Source: Trematomus loennbergii
Taxonomy: Eukaryota; Chordata; Actinopteri; Perciformes; Nototheniidae
Direction of reading: 5' to 3'
DNA length: 64,000 bases
Assembly (NCBI GenBank): GCA_012861695.1
Contig: JAAOOA010000188.1
Span: 50,001 to 114,000 of the forward strand
Part shown: positions 41,323-55,262 of the stretch, in pieces
How the letters are laid out: each line of letters begins with the position of its first letter
How positions within the stretch are numbered: position 1 is the stretch's first letter
Program-made: the position numbers and the translations under genes
Notes under the pieces: model-generated
Databases searched by the model: none
What the model was told of the DNA's origin: nothing
The model's input: only the letters and a program-made list of their open reading frames with translations

Positions 41323-41620
41323 CTATAATTGCCGTCTGGTCAGATGTATTAAATCTCATAGTACAGAGGTCATTAAATACAAAGAAGTAATCAGTTTACA
41401 CAGCGCTTGTACTCAAGGTCTCTTAACAAAACAAAGGAATCATAATCTGTCGTCAATTCCACATTAGGCGTATTTCCAGAGTGATTTTATCCAGTTTTAT
41501 TTTTGAAAAAGTCACCGTACTTCCTCCTCTCTGCTCATAGTCTCCAGATGTGTTTCTGTAGTTCCTGCTGTGTGTCATCACCTCCTCCTCTTCATCACCT
41601 CCTCTTCCTCTCTCCTCCAG

Positions 41621-41701
41621 TTTTCGACCAACTAGATCTGGTGACGTATGAAGAGGTGGTGAAGCTCCCTGCCTTCAAGAGGAAAACCCTCGTTCTGTTA
41701 G
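41621..41701 (+). CDS. cask: CASK exon: start of GK-like domain
   Basis: An 81-nt exon, acceptor ctctcctccag, donor ttag|gtgagt. It completes Val and encodes FDQLDLVTYEEVVKLPAFKR then KTLVLL and the first base of Gly. KTLVLLGA(H)GVGR is the P-loop equivalent of the guanylate-kinase fold, which in MAGUKs has lost or reduced nucleotide turnover and acts as a protein-binding module. No indels. Confidence 0.97.
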
Positions 41702-41762
41702 GTGAGTTCTGTGCAGAGAGGCGAGCGAAACAGAGTGTGTGTGCAGTGCCTCTTTTACTAAG

Positions 41763-41938
<176 letters not shown>

Positions 41939-41942
41939 TCAG

Positions 41943-42022
41943 GGCCCATGGAGTGGGCAGGAGACACATCAAGAACACACTCATCACCAAACACCCCGAC
42001 AGATTCGCCTACCCCATCCCCC
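41943..42022 (+). CDS. cask: CASK exon: GK-like domain (1-nt deletion at its start)
   Basis: An 80-nt exon between tgtttcag and c|gtaagt; the family expects 81. The chain reads AHGVGRRHIKNTLITKHPDR then FAYPIP once a G is restored at the start (aggggcccat expected, agggcccat present). Read literally, the frame gives PMEWAG. The exon carries the second half of the P-loop-like motif and the helix after it. It ends with the first base of His, which the next exon completes. Confidence 0.93.
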
Positions 42023-42565
42023 GTAAGTCACATGATCAACGTCTCTATGATACACAACATTGATTTTGATGCAGTTGGTCAGACTTAAAGAAACTGCCTT
42101 AAAATATAATATATATCATTTGTTTTCCACTCTTACTGAGATATTTGGTTCATCATTATCAGTCCAAACAATTAAAGGGTTACGGTTTTGCATTATTTTC
42201 TGAACACTATATGCTAGCTTTTTATTTTCCCAACTATGACATGTCATCATTAAGCATGACGCATTTCTTTAAACATAATACAGCGTCAATAACCAGGTAT
42301 ATAGCTCTACTTGTTAGATGGTTCTAGGTAAAGCAAGATATACAGTAATAGCAAGCATGCTGTAACGTCCAAGGGATCCAAAAGTGCGTTTAGTTGGGAT
42401 ATTTTGTCCTTAAAAGTCTGACTTTCTGTGATAAGACCCTTCCCAAAATGCGTTTAACAAAACCAGAGTTATCCCGGAAATTAAAAAAGCCTAAAACATG
42501 ACCCCAGTGTGGCACCATTTAAATGCATTAAAACATCCTTTCTGTGTCTCCTGGCTTTTCTTCAG
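42023..42565. other. Intron, no feature
   Basis: Unique-looking intronic sequence with a pyrimidine tract ctggcttttcttcag at its end. Confidence 0.5.
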
Positions 42566-42767
42566 ACACGACCAGACCTCCAAGAAGGACGAGGAGGACG
42601 GGAAGAACTACTTCTTCGTGTCTCACGACCAGATGATGCAGGACATCAGCAACAACGAGTACCTGGAGTACGGCAGCCACGAGGACGCCATGTACGGCAC
42701 GAGGCTGGAGACCATCCGGCAGATCCACACGCTGGGACACATCGCCATCCTGGACGTGGAGCCGCAG
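42566..42767 (+). CDS. cask: CASK exon: GK-like core (1-nt deletion)
   Basis: A 202-nt exon (203 expected), acceptor cttttcttcag, donor cag|gtgagt. It completes His, reads TTRPP, then loses one A in the run where KKDEEDG is expected (cctccaagaagg in place of cctccaaagaagg). In the recovered frame: [54 protein letters not shown]. These are the GMP-binding-subdomain and core strands of the GK fold. HTLGH differs from remembered human HEQGL. Confidence 0.94.
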
Positions 42768-43850
42768 GTGAGTGTGTGTGTGTGTGTGTCTGTCTTTGTG
42801 TGTGTGGAGGTTTACAGTGAGTGTGTTTGTGGAGGTTTACAGTGAGTGTGTGTGTGGAGGTTCACCGTGAGTGTGTTTGTGGAGGTTCACCGTGAGTGTG
42901 TGTGTGGAGGTTCACCGTGAGTGTGTGTGTGGAGGTTCACCGTGAGTGTGTGTGGAGGTTCACAGTGAGTGTGTGTGGAGTTCACCGTGAGTGTGTTTGT
43001 GGAGGTTCACTGTGAGTGTGTTGTGGAGGTTTACAGTGAGTGTGTTTGTGGAGGTTCACCGTGAGTGTGTTTTGTGGAGGTTCACCGTGAGTGTGTTTGT
43101 GGAGGTTCACCGTGAGTGTGTTTGTGGAGGTTTACAGTGGTGTGTTTGTGGAGGTTTACAGTGAGTGTGTGTGTGGAGGTTTACCGTGAGTGTGTGTGTG
43201 GAGGTTTACAGTGAGTGTGTGTGTGGAGGTTCACCGTGAGTGTGTGTGGAGGTTTACCGTGAGTGTGTTTGTGGAGGTTTACCGTGAGTGTGTTTGTGGA
43301 GGTTCACCGTGAGTGTGTTTGTGGAGGTTCACCGTGAGTGTGTTTGTGGAGGTTTACCGTGAGTGTGTTTGTGGAGGTTCACCGTGAGTGTGTTTGTGGA
43401 GGTTCACCGTGAGTGTGTTTGTGGAGGTTCACCGTGAGTGTGTTTGTGGAGGTTCACAGTGAGTGTGTTTGTGGAGGTTCACAGTGAGTGTGTTTGTGGA
43501 GGTTCACAGTGAGTGTGTTTGTGGAGGTTCACCGTGAGTGTGTTTGTGGAGGTTCACCGTGAGTGTGTTTGTGGAGGTTCACCGTGAGTGTGTTTGTGGA
43601 GGTTCACCGTGAGTGTGTTTGTGGAGGTTCACAGTGAGTGTGTTTGTGGAGGTTCACAGTGAGTGTGTTTGTGGAGGTTTACAGTGAGTGTGTTTGTGGA
43701 GGTTCACCGTGAGTGTGTTTGTGGAGGTTCACCGTGAGTGTGTTTGTGGAGGTTTACAGTGAGTGTGTTTGTGGAGGTTCACAGTGAGTGTGTTTGTGGA
43801 GGTTTACAGTGAGTGTTTGTGGAGGTTCACCGTGAGTGTTGTGGAGTAAA
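42768..43850 (+). repeat. 25-bp minisatellite starting at the GK exon donor (about 43 units)
   Basis: Units gtgagtgtgtttgtggaggt followed by tcacc or ttaca, period 25 bp. The first unit begins at the exon's own donor, cag|gtgagtgtgtgtg. Every unit has gtgagt, a splice-donor core. It is the reverse complement family of the array at 23617-24068. Confidence 0.97.
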
Positions 43851-45942
<2,092 letters not shown>

Positions 45943-46120
45943 GACGAGTCTCTCTCCAGCGGCTGCAGAAAGAGTCGGAGATCCTTCAGAAAACGTACGC
46001 TCACTACTTCGATCAAACCATCATCAACAACGAGATTGACGACACCATCCGTCACCTGGAGGAGTTCATCGAGATCGAGAGCAACAGCTGCCAGTGGTGC
46101 CCGTGTCCTGGGTCTACTGA
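45943..46120 (+). CDS. cask: CASK last coding exon: GK C-terminus and stop (frameshifted)
   Basis: Acceptor ccctgcag. The chain is [42 protein letters not shown] and the end CQWVPVSWVY-stop, with TGA at 46118-46120. Two indels disturb it: an extra tc in gagtctctctccagcgg (two bases too many before QRLQ) and one G too few in cagtggtgccc (QWVP expects tgggtg). VPVSWVY is the conserved CASK C-terminus, so the exon identity is secure. FIEIESNSC replaces the human AVELVCTAP stretch. Confidence 0.95.
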
Positions 46121-46131
46121 CACACACACAC

Positions 46132-46166
<35 letters not shown>

Positions 46167-46320
46167 AACACACAGCTCCCCACACACCCCCGTCTCCTGG
46201 GTCTACTGACCTCCACACACACACAGTCTCCTGGCAACACACTTCCACACACACCCGGCTCCTGGGTCTACTGACACACACACCTCCACACACACTTCCC
46301 ATCACTCCCAGCATTCCCAT
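46121..46320 (+). repeat. CA-rich block with two partial copies of the CASK stop region
   Basis: ctcctgggtctactgac recurs at about 46192-46209 and 46259-46276 after the true end gtcctgggtctactgac at 46104-46120. A third, shorter piece, tctcctgg, is at 46228. Between them lie CA tracts and ctccacacac. Confidence 0.85.
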
Positions 46321-46339
46321 CAAGTCATCACAAACACTC

Positions 46340-46350
46340 TTAAAGGAAGC

Positions 46351-46381
<31 letters not shown>

Positions 46382-46446
46382 CACTGCACTCGGTCCAGAG
46401 CAAACTCCCACTTCAAAAACAATGAATCTAAAGGGGAAGCCTCTCC

Positions 46447-46541
<95 letters not shown>

Positions 46542-46577
46542 CCCTCTCTCTCTCCTCTTCTCTCTCTCTCCCCTCTC

Positions 46578-46627
<50 letters not shown>

Positions 46628-46970
46628 TCTCTCTCTCTCTCTTCTCTCTCTCCACACTGCACTCGGTCCAGAGCAAACTCCCACTTCAAAAACAATGAAT
46701 CTAAAGGGGAAGCCTCTCTCTCCTCAGCAAACTGCGAGAACCAACCACCGCCCACTCAGCAAACTGTGAATCAAACTCTCTCTTCTTCTGGACTCTCTCT
46801 CTCTCTCTCTCTCTTCATCTGGAGAACGAACCCTCCTCCACCTCCTTGGAAAAAAACTCCCATCATTCCCATCAAGTCAAAAACTCTTAAGGGAAGAATC
46901 CTCTCTCTCCACACTGCACTCGATCCAGAACAAACCATCAGCAAACTGTGAATCAAACTCTCTCTTTCTG

Positions 46971-47015
<45 letters not shown>

Positions 47016-47025
47016 CCGACACACA
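46340..47025. repeat. (CT)n blocks with two copies of a 60-bp spacer
   Basis: cactgcactcggtccagagc (followed by aaactcccacttc and aatgaatctaaagg) occurs at 46384 and 46656, separated by about 200 bp of CT/CCTCT. A related cactgcactcgatccagaac is at 46911. This is part of the CASK 3' UTR region. Confidence 0.93.
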
Positions 47026-47192
47026 CACACACGACGAGTCATAGTGTTGTATAAAAAACAAAGTGAATATTGTCATGTCTGTGCTAGCTAGGAGGCAGCA
47101 TCTCTGTAGACGTTTGTTTTAAAGAGACAGTACTGACGACATCACATTGTAGCCCTGCTGGGAGTTGTAGTTCTTAAAGGCAGTATTCAGAA

Positions 47193-47195
<3 letters not shown>

Positions 47196-47257
<62 letters not shown>

Positions 47258-47326
47258 GTGTCTTCTCATGATCCTTTCTGGTTTCCTTTGGGTTGTTGTT
47301 AGCTGACCCTGGTACACTCACACACA

Positions 47327-47356
<30 letters not shown>
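47196..47356. repeat. (CA)n tract and poly-C run in the 3' UTR
   Basis: CA at 47196-47252 and a C run of about 26 at 47329-47354. Confidence 0.97.
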
Positions 47357-47358
<2 letters not shown>

Positions 47359-47734
47359 AGGTACTGTCTCTTCTAAATAAATCCATAAGTGTTTTTAGAG
47401 ACTTGAATGAGGTTTTCATGCATGTGGACATGTGCTAGCTTCCATGCTGTCAGTCAGCCAGTGTTCCCAGTGTCCCTCTGTAAAACCTCCCAGAAAGAAA
47501 AAGAAGACTATAAATATATATAATGAAAAAAACATCAACAAAAACATTCCAGTTGTTTGGAAACTCAGCCAAGGGAAGCATAAAGAAAAAAGAAAACCCC
47601 AAATGGACGTCGACTTGACACCGATGCACATCCCTTGCATTTCAGGTGACATTTCTAAACCACAGATTTCTAAAAAAAAAATGAAATCAAATGATCGACC
47701 ATGTAGTGAGATGTGTTTGTAAAAAATGAAATGA

Positions 47735-47740
47735 AATAAA
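47735..47740 (+). promoter_or_regulatory. Likely CASK polyadenylation signal
   Basis: AATAAA followed about 5-20 bases later by the T/GT-rich agtctttttgatttgtcgtt. It would give a 3' UTR of about 1.6 kb. A second AATAAA at about 47377 (tctaaataaatcc) is an alternative. Confidence 0.55.
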
Positions 47741-47774
47741 AGTCTTTTTGATTTGTCGTTACATAAAGAGGAAT

Positions 47775-48564
47775 GTGATGTCTGAGAGATTCATGTGATT
47801 TGTATTCTGAAGAGCAAGAGGAGCGTCTGATGATGATGAAGATACAAACTGCTCCTGTGTAAATGAAGCTCTTCAGTATCAACAGTTTTCTAAATATATT
47901 TGCTTTCATGTGTTGGAAAAGTGGCTCTTCTTTCACATCAGCACGACACCGACAAGTGGAGGAGATGTTCTCTGTGCAGCAGCAAGTCTTACACATCATT
48001 AGAAATACAAAGAGTAGAAAATAAACTATTAAATTAAAGATGTAACAGTTGACCGTGAAGAGAAGATATGTCAACTATCCAACAAATAAAACATTATGAA
48101 AGGCTGCACAATATAAAAGTGGTGTATTCTTTACATTTAGTGTGTAAGAATGGCATATTAAATTAGATATGCATGTAAAATGTGCAGTGAGACGTTATAA
48201 GTACACAATACTTTGGATATTCTGCATACTCTCTATTGATATATATTTGGGTTTTACACATCCCTCTATGCGTCTTTAATTAGACTTGCATGCATCAGAA
48301 ACATTATATTTATGACGTGAGAGTTAGGGCTGTAGCTGATGTTACGTTTGCATTGTGTATTATTTATTCATTATGTTCTCTATTCATCTTTTGGTCTTTA
48401 CTATTCAAGATATCTTTTTTAAATGTTTTTGTTTCATTCAGATATTTTTTAATATGATCTTACCAAATGTTCTACTTAAAAAAAGTGATTATTTAGGTCA
48501 AACGGTCATTAACTGAATAAAGCACTGCACTAAAGATATACAATTACTTTTACATAAACTATAA
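47775..48564. other. Intergenic, no feature
   Basis: AT-rich sequence, no ORF or repeat I can support. Confidence 0.5.
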
Positions 48565-51500
48565 ACAGAGGTGGGAGAAGTACTCAGATCTTGAGTAAAA
48601 GTAGAAGTACTCAGATCTTGTACTTGAGTAAAAGTAGAAGTACTCAGATCTTGTACTTGAGAAAGTAGAAGTACTCAGATCTTGGACTTGAGTAAAAGTA
48701 GAAGTACTCAGGTCTTGTACTTGAGTGAAAGTAGAAGTACTCAGATCTTGGACTTGAGTAAAAGTAGAAGTACTCAGATATTGTACTTGAGTAAAAGTAG
48801 AAGTACTCAGATCTTGTACTTGAGTAAAAGTAGAAGTACTCAGATCTTGGACTTGAGTAAAAGTAGAAGTACTCAGATCTGGTACTTGAGTAAAAGTAGA
48901 AGTACTCAGATCTTGGACTTGAGTAAAAGTAGAAGTACTCAGATCTTGGACTTGAGTAAAAGTAGAAGTACTCAGATCTTGTACTTGAGTAAAAGTAGAA
49001 GTACTCAGATCTTGTACTTGAGTAAAAGTAGAAGTACTCAGGTCTTGTACTTGAGTAAAAGTAGAAGTACTCAGATCTTGTACTTGAGTAAAAGTAGAAG
49101 TACTCAGATCTTGTACTTGAGTAAAAGTAGAAGTACTCAGATCTTGTACTTGAGTAAAAGTAGAAGTACTCAGGTCTTGTACTTGAGTGAAAGTAGAAGT
49201 ACTCAGATCTTGGACTTGAGTAAAAGTAGAAGTACTCAGATCTTGTACTTGAGTAAAGTAGAAGTACTCAGATCTTGGACTTGAGTAAAAGTAGAAGTAC
49301 TCAGATCTTGTACTCGAGTAAAAGTAGAAGTACTCAGATCTTGTACTTGAGTAGAAGTACTCAGATCTTGGACTTGAGTAAAGTAGAAGTACTCAGATCT
49401 TGTACTTGAGTAAAAGTAGAAGTACTCAGATCTTGTACTTGAGTAAAAGTAGAAGTACTCAGATCTTGTACTTGAGTAAAAGTAGAAGTACTCAGATCTT
49501 TTACTTGAGTAAAAGTAGAAGTACTCAGATCTTGTACTTGAGTAAAAGTAGAAGTACTCAGATCTTGGACTTGAGTAAAAGTAGAAGTACTCAGATCTTG
49601 GACTTGAGTAAAAGTAGAAGTACTCAGATCTTGTCTTGAGTAAAAGTAGAAGTACTCAGATCTTGGACTTGAGTAAAAGTAGAAGTACTCAGATCTTGTA
49701 CTTGAGTAAAAGTAGAAGTACTCAGATCTTGTACTTGAGTAAAAGTAGAAGTACTCAGATCTTGTACTTGAGTAAAAGTAGAAGTACTCAGATCTTGGAC
49801 TTGAGTAAAAGTAGAAGTACTCAGATCTTGGACTTGAGTAAAAGTAGAAGTACTCAGATCTTGGACTTGAGTAAAAGTAAAAGTACTCAGATCTTGGACT
49901 TGAATAAAAGTAGAAGTACTCAGATCTTGTACTTGAGTAAAAGTAGAAGTACTCAGATCTTGGACTTGAGTAAAAGTAGAAGTACTCACATCTTGTACTT
50001 GAGTAAAAGTAGAAGTACTCAGATCTTGTACTTGAGTAAAAGTAGAAGTACTCAGATCTTGTGCTTGAGTAAAGTAGAAGTACTCAGATCTTGTACTTGA
50101 GTAAAAGTAGAAGTACTCAGATCTTGTACTTGAGTAAAAGTAGAAGTACTCAGATCTTGTACTTGAGTAAAAGTAGAAGTACTCAGATCTTGTACTTGAG
50201 TAAAAGTAGAAGTACTCAGATCTTGTACTTGAGTAAAAGTAGAAGTACTCAGGTCTTGTACTTGAGTAAAAGTAGAAGTACTCAGATCTTGTACTTGAGT
50301 AAAAGTAGAAGTACTCAGATTGTACTTGAGTAAAAGTAGAAGTACTCAGATCTTGTACTTGAGTAAAAGTAGAAGTACTCAGGTCTTGTACTTGAGTGAA
50401 AGTAGAAGTACTCAGATCTTGGACTTGAGTAAAAGTAGAAGTACTCAGATCTTGTACTTGAGTAAAAGTAGAAGTACTCAGATCTTGGACTTGAGTAAAA
50501 GTAGAAGTACTCAGATCTTGGACTTGAGTAAAAGTAGAAGTACTCAGATCTTGTGCTTGAGTAAAAGTAGAAGTACTCAGGTCTTGTGCTTGAGTAAAAG
50601 TAGAAGTACTCAGATCTTGTACTTGAGTCAAAGTAGAAGTACTCAGATCTTGTACTTGAGTCAAAGTAGAAGTACACAGATCTTGTACTTGAGTAAAAGT
50701 AGAAGTACTCAGATCTTGTACTTGAGTAAAAGTAGAAGTACTCAGATCTTGTACTTGAGTAAAAGTAGAAGTACTCAGATCTTGTGCTTGAGTAAAAGTA
50801 GAAGTACTCAGATCTTGTACTTGAGTCAAAGTAGAAGTACACAGATCTTGTACTTGAGTAAAAGTAGAAGTACTCAGATCTTGTACTTGAGTAAAAGTAG
50901 AAGTACTCAGATCTGGTACTTGAGTAAAGTAGAAGTACTCAGATCTTGGACTTGAGTAAAAGTAGAAGTACTCAGATCTTGTACTTGAGTAAAAGTAGAA
51001 GTACTCAGATCTTGTACTTGAGTAAAAGTAGAAGTACTCAGATCTTGTACTTGAGTAAAAGTAGAAGTACTCAGATCTTGTACTTGAGTAAAAGTAGAAG
51101 TACTCAGGTCTTGTACTTGAGTAAAAGTAGAAGTACTCAGATCTAGTACTTGAGTAAAAGTAGAAGTACTCAGATCTTGTACTCGAGTAAAAGTAGAAGT
51201 ACTCAGATCTTGTACTTGAGTAGAAGTACTCAGATCTTGGACTTGAGTAAAAGTAGAAGTACTCAGATCTTGTACTTGAGTAAAAGTAGAAGTACTCAGA
51301 TCTTGTACTTGAGTAAAAGTAGAAGTACTCAGATCTTGTACTTGAGTAAAAGTAGAAGTACTCAGATCTTTTACTTGAGTAAAAGTAGAAGTACTCAGAT
51401 CTTGTACTTGAGTAAAAGTAGAAGTACTCAGATCTTGGACTTGAGTAAAAGTAGAAGTACTCAGATCTTGGACTTGAGTAAAAGTAGAAGTACTCAGATC

Positions 51501-52298
51501 TTGTACTTGAGTAAAAGTAGAAGTACTCAGATCTTGTACTTGAGTGAAAGTAGAAGTACTCAGATCTGGTACTTGAGTAAAAGTAGAAGTACTCAGATCT
51601 CGTACTTGAGTAAAAGTAGAAGTACTCAGATCTTGTACTTGAGTACAAGTAGAAGTACTCAGATCTTGTTCTTGAGTAAAAGTAGAAGTACTCAGATCTC
51701 GTACTTGAGTAAAAGTAGAAGTACTCAGATCTTGTACTTGAGTACAAGTAGAAGTACTCAGATCTTGTACTTGAGTACAAGTAGAAGTACTCAGATCTTG
51801 TTCTTGAGTAAAAGTAGAAGTACTCAGATCTTGTGCTTGAGTAAAAGTAGAAGTACTCAGATCTTGTACTTGAGTAAAAGTAGAAGTACTCAGATCTGGT
51901 AATTGAGTAAAAGTAGAAGTACTCAGACCTTGTACTTGAGTACAAGTAGAAGTACTCAGATCTGGTACTTGAGTAAAAGTAGAAGTACTCAGATCTTGTA
52001 CTTGAGTAAAAGTAGAAGTACTCAGATCTTGTACTTGAGTAAAAGTAGAAGTACTCAGATCTTGGACTTGAGTAAAAGTAGAAGTACTCAGATCTTGGAC
52101 TTGAGTAAAAGTAGAAGTACTCAGATCTGGTACTTGAGTAAAAGTAGAAGTACTCAGACCTTGTACTTGAGTAAAAGTAGAAGTACTCAGATCTGGTACT
52201 TGAGTAAAAGTAGAAGTACTCAGATATTGGACTTGAGTAAAAGTAGAAGTACTCAGATCTTGTACTTGAGTAAAAGTAGAAGTACTCAGATCTTGACT
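48565..52298. repeat. 33-bp minisatellite (about 113 units)
   Basis: Unit cttgagtaaaagtagaagta followed by ctcagatcttgta, period 33 bp. The start, acagaggtgggagaagtact, is the usual opening of the dispersed AAGTAC-type fish repeat, so the array grew from an internal piece of one copy. As 33 is divisible by 3, both strands give very long ORFs (up to 773 codons) that are not genes. Confidence 0.97.
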
Positions 52299-52329
52299 TT
52301 TTTCCTATATATCAACATGCTATGCTTTG

Positions 52330-52618
52330 ACTTTTTCACATTTTCGACACACATGACTTATCACTTAATGATATTTTTGACATACTATATGTATTATTCT
52401 ACCTACTATACTAAGTATTTTTTGACCTACTATACAAAGTATTTTTGACCTACTATATGTATTTTTTGACCTACTATAGTATATATTTTTGGACATACTA
52501 TACTAAGTATTCTTTGAGCTACTATATGTATTTTTTGACGTACTATACTAAGTATTCTTTGACCTACTATATGTATTTTTTGACCTACTATACTAAGTAT
52601 TTTTTGACCTACAGGTGT
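52330..52618. repeat. ttttttgacctactatacta tandem repeat
   Basis: About 20-24-bp alternating units ctatatgtattttttgac and ctatactaagtatttttga, about 11 units, degenerate at the start. It abuts the truncated LINE fragment. Confidence 0.9.
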
Positions 52619-53960
52619 TCGAGGGTTACAGCCCCTTGAGGCACCTAAGACCTTGAGACCACAGCTCCCTGCCGCGGCTTCGGCAATAGAGGCTTTGAAC
52701 ACCACCCACTCTGGTTCAATGTCCCCAACCTCCACAGGAATGCCCGAAAAGCTCCGCCGGAGGTGTGAGTTGAAGGCCTCCTGAACTTGGGCCTCCTCCC
52801 GACGTTCCCAGTTCACCCAAATTACACGTTTGTGCTTACCAGGTCTGTCCAGAGGCTTCCCCGCCACTCGACCCAACTCACCACCAGATGGTGATCAGTT
52901 GACAACTCCGCCCCTCTCTTTACCCGAGTGTCCAAAACATATGGCCTCAGGTCCGATGATACGATAACGAAATCGATCATGGACCGTCTGCCTAGGGTGT
53001 TCTCGTACCACGTACACTTATGAGCATCCTTATGTTCGAACATGGTGTTTGTTATGGCCAATCCATGACTAGCACAGAAGTCCAGTAACAAACCACCACT
53101 CCGGTTCAGATCAGGGGGACCGTTCCTCCCAATCACGCCCCTCCAAGTGTCTCCATCATTGCCCACATGTGCGTTGAAGTCTCCCAGCAAGATTAAAGAG
53201 TCCCCTTCAGGAGCCCCATACAGGACTCTTTCCAGGGTCTCCAAGAAGGCCGTATACTCTGAACTGCTGTTTGGTGCATAAGCACACACAACAGTCAGAG
53301 TTTTCCCCCCCATAACCCGCAGGCTTAGGGAGGCGACCCTCTCGTCCACTGGGGTAAACTCCAACAACGAAGCACCCAACCGGGGGCTTGTGAGTATCCC
53401 CACACCCGCCCGGCGCCTCACACCTTGAGCGGAGAAGAATAGAGTCCAACCCCTATCCAGAAGTTAGGTTCCAGAGCCGACGCTGTGCGTAGAGGTGAGC
53501 CCAACCAGATCCAACTGGTAACGCTCCACCTCCCGCACAAGCTCCGGCTCCTTCCCCCCCAGAGAGGTGACGTTCCACGTCCCCAAAGCCAGCTTCTGCC
53601 GCCCGGGTCTGGTCCGTAGAGACCCTCTGCTTTCACTGCCACCCTTCTGGCAGCGCACCCGACCCCATCGCTGTTTCCCGTAGGTGGTGGGCCCGCGGGA
53701 CGGAGAAGCGGAGGTGTTGCCCACGTTGCCTTTTCGGGCTGTGCCCGGCCGGGCTCCGTGGCAAGCCCAGCCACCAGACGCTCGCCGACGAGTCCTCCTT
53801 CTGGGCCTGGCTCCAGAAGGGGACCCCGGGCTTCCTCCGGGCCGGGTATCCTCACTTCCTGTGTCGTCTTTCATGAGGTCTTTTGAACCAATCTTCGTCT
53901 GGCCCCTTGCCTGAGACCAATTTGCCATGGGAGACCCTACCAGGAACACAAGGTTCCAGA
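52619..53960 (-). pseudogene. LINE endonuclease fragment (APE type), 3'-truncated
   Basis: On the minus strand from about 53,950 downwards: a basic Pro/Gly-rich leader, then LALGTWNVTSLGGKEPELVR, a 1-base frame break near 53,460-53,420, [60 protein letters not shown] and [22 protein letters not shown] and TDHHLV are the metal-binding and catalytic motifs of APE-like endonucleases of non-LTR retrotransposons. The chain continues to about 52,640 (GASRGCNPRT) and stops at the AT-rich repeat. No reverse transcriptase follows. The frame breaks make it a dead copy. Confidence 0.9.
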
Positions 53961-54925
53961 CAACACAGCCCCAGGTTCATCAGGGCACACAAACCTCTCT
54001 ACCACGGTAAGGTGCTGGTTCTTCAGAGAAGGAGAAACCAGCAATGTAAACCATATTAAATAAATAAACAAACTGAGAAGGTATTATTTCTAAAAGAAAT
54101 TACATTTAAGTGAGGTCTGGAAATCTTTCGTAGTGGACTGTCATATAGGCCTCCACTGCTGTTGCATGAACATTTCATTTATCTAATAAATCTATTATCA
54201 ATAAACTATTTTTTGTTAAAATTCTATTAATATATCCTGGTGGGGTATGTAATTAATTTCAGAAACACTTTTTGTTATATTCCATGGAATGCTCTTAACA
54301 TCCCGATAGCAATGAATATATTAAATGCTTTGACAATAAATACACTGTAAAAAGCACGACCAATCATTTTAGCCGGCCCGGCTAAAATAACTGGATGGCC
54401 TACCTGCCTGTCAGCCTTCCATCTGTGCACAAACTTATCTCGTGCCCTCATTGGGCATGTGCGCGTTTGTGTGTGTTGGAGGAGGGGCTCTGTAAGGAAG
54501 TGTCAGATTTTTTCCGGTTTCGTATTTTCAAATTCTAGAGCACTCAAGCTGGTTTCTCCAAAATTACCTACCCCACCTTTAATGGTTGAAAAATCAGCAA
54601 ATAATTGGCCTTTCAGGGGCTACAGGGAAGTCTGTTTATTTTAAGCGTGTTTTGCAATTCGCCCAGCCAATCAGAAATTGTTAGTGTGGCCGACACACCC
54701 ACGAACCATTTCCTCCCCAGGAAAGTACTACCTCTCTAGCAGGGACTATCTGGGGGTGAAAATATTCGTGCGAACTAGGGACTAGTTCCAGATCCTTTTT
54801 GGTGTGAAACCAAATCTCTCCTATCGGCCTAGTTCTTGAGAAAAGCACTCCGGTGTGAAAGTGCTATTTGAGGACTTTGCTTATCAGATGACTTAAAAGA
54901 TACTTTACTCCATACTTTTAGAATG
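53961..54925. other. Intergenic, no gene seen
   Basis: Contains aactaggcctatagg-like words and a short stretch ggtgtgaaaccaaatc ... ccggtgtgaaagtgct near 54800-54870 typical of decayed transposon ends; undefined. Confidence 0.4.
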
Positions 54926-54929
54926 TCTA

Positions 54930-55074
54930 CATTCCAAGGAGAGGAAAGGAAGAATACTTTGAAATGGAATGTAGAATACTTTGAAATGGAATGTAGAATA
55001 CTTTGAAATGGAATGTAGAATACTTTGAAATGGAATGTGGAATGTGTCGGCAGACCAAAGCACATTCCGGAATG
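54930..55074 (+). promoter_or_regulatory. Cluster of eight GGAATG/CATTCC motifs (22-bp repeat)
   Basis: Four units of the 22-bp aatactttgaaatggaatgt+ag lie at about 54953-55040. GGAATG or its complement occurs at 54930, 54966, 54988, 55010, 55032, 55039, 55063 and 55069. GGAATG is the core TEAD (M-CAT) site. The cluster ends about 190 bp before the ATG of the next gene. Function is inferred from motif and position only. Confidence 0.45.
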
Positions 55075-55262
55075 TTGGGCTCTGAAGTCATACTGAACCT
55101 GATGATGTCATACCACAGCGGCTGCAAGAGAGCATGCTCTCTGGTTAAATAGCTACACAACTTATTTGCAGTTTGTGCAGGACGATAACAAGCCAGGTTT
55201 TATCCCCGCCACATCGAGTTCACAGTATCAGTAAGAAGCAGCTATTTCTTCACGATAATAAG

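Noticed and set aside
47432..47722. 96-codon ORF in the CASK 3' UTR
   Set aside because: Lys-rich low-complexity frame after the CASK stop and before its AATAAA. No conservation evidence.
49624..51945. 773-codon minus-strand ORF and the similar plus-strand ORFs
   Set aside because: They are translations of the 33-bp minisatellite, which stays open because 33 is a multiple of 3. No start context, domain or non-repetitive sequence.
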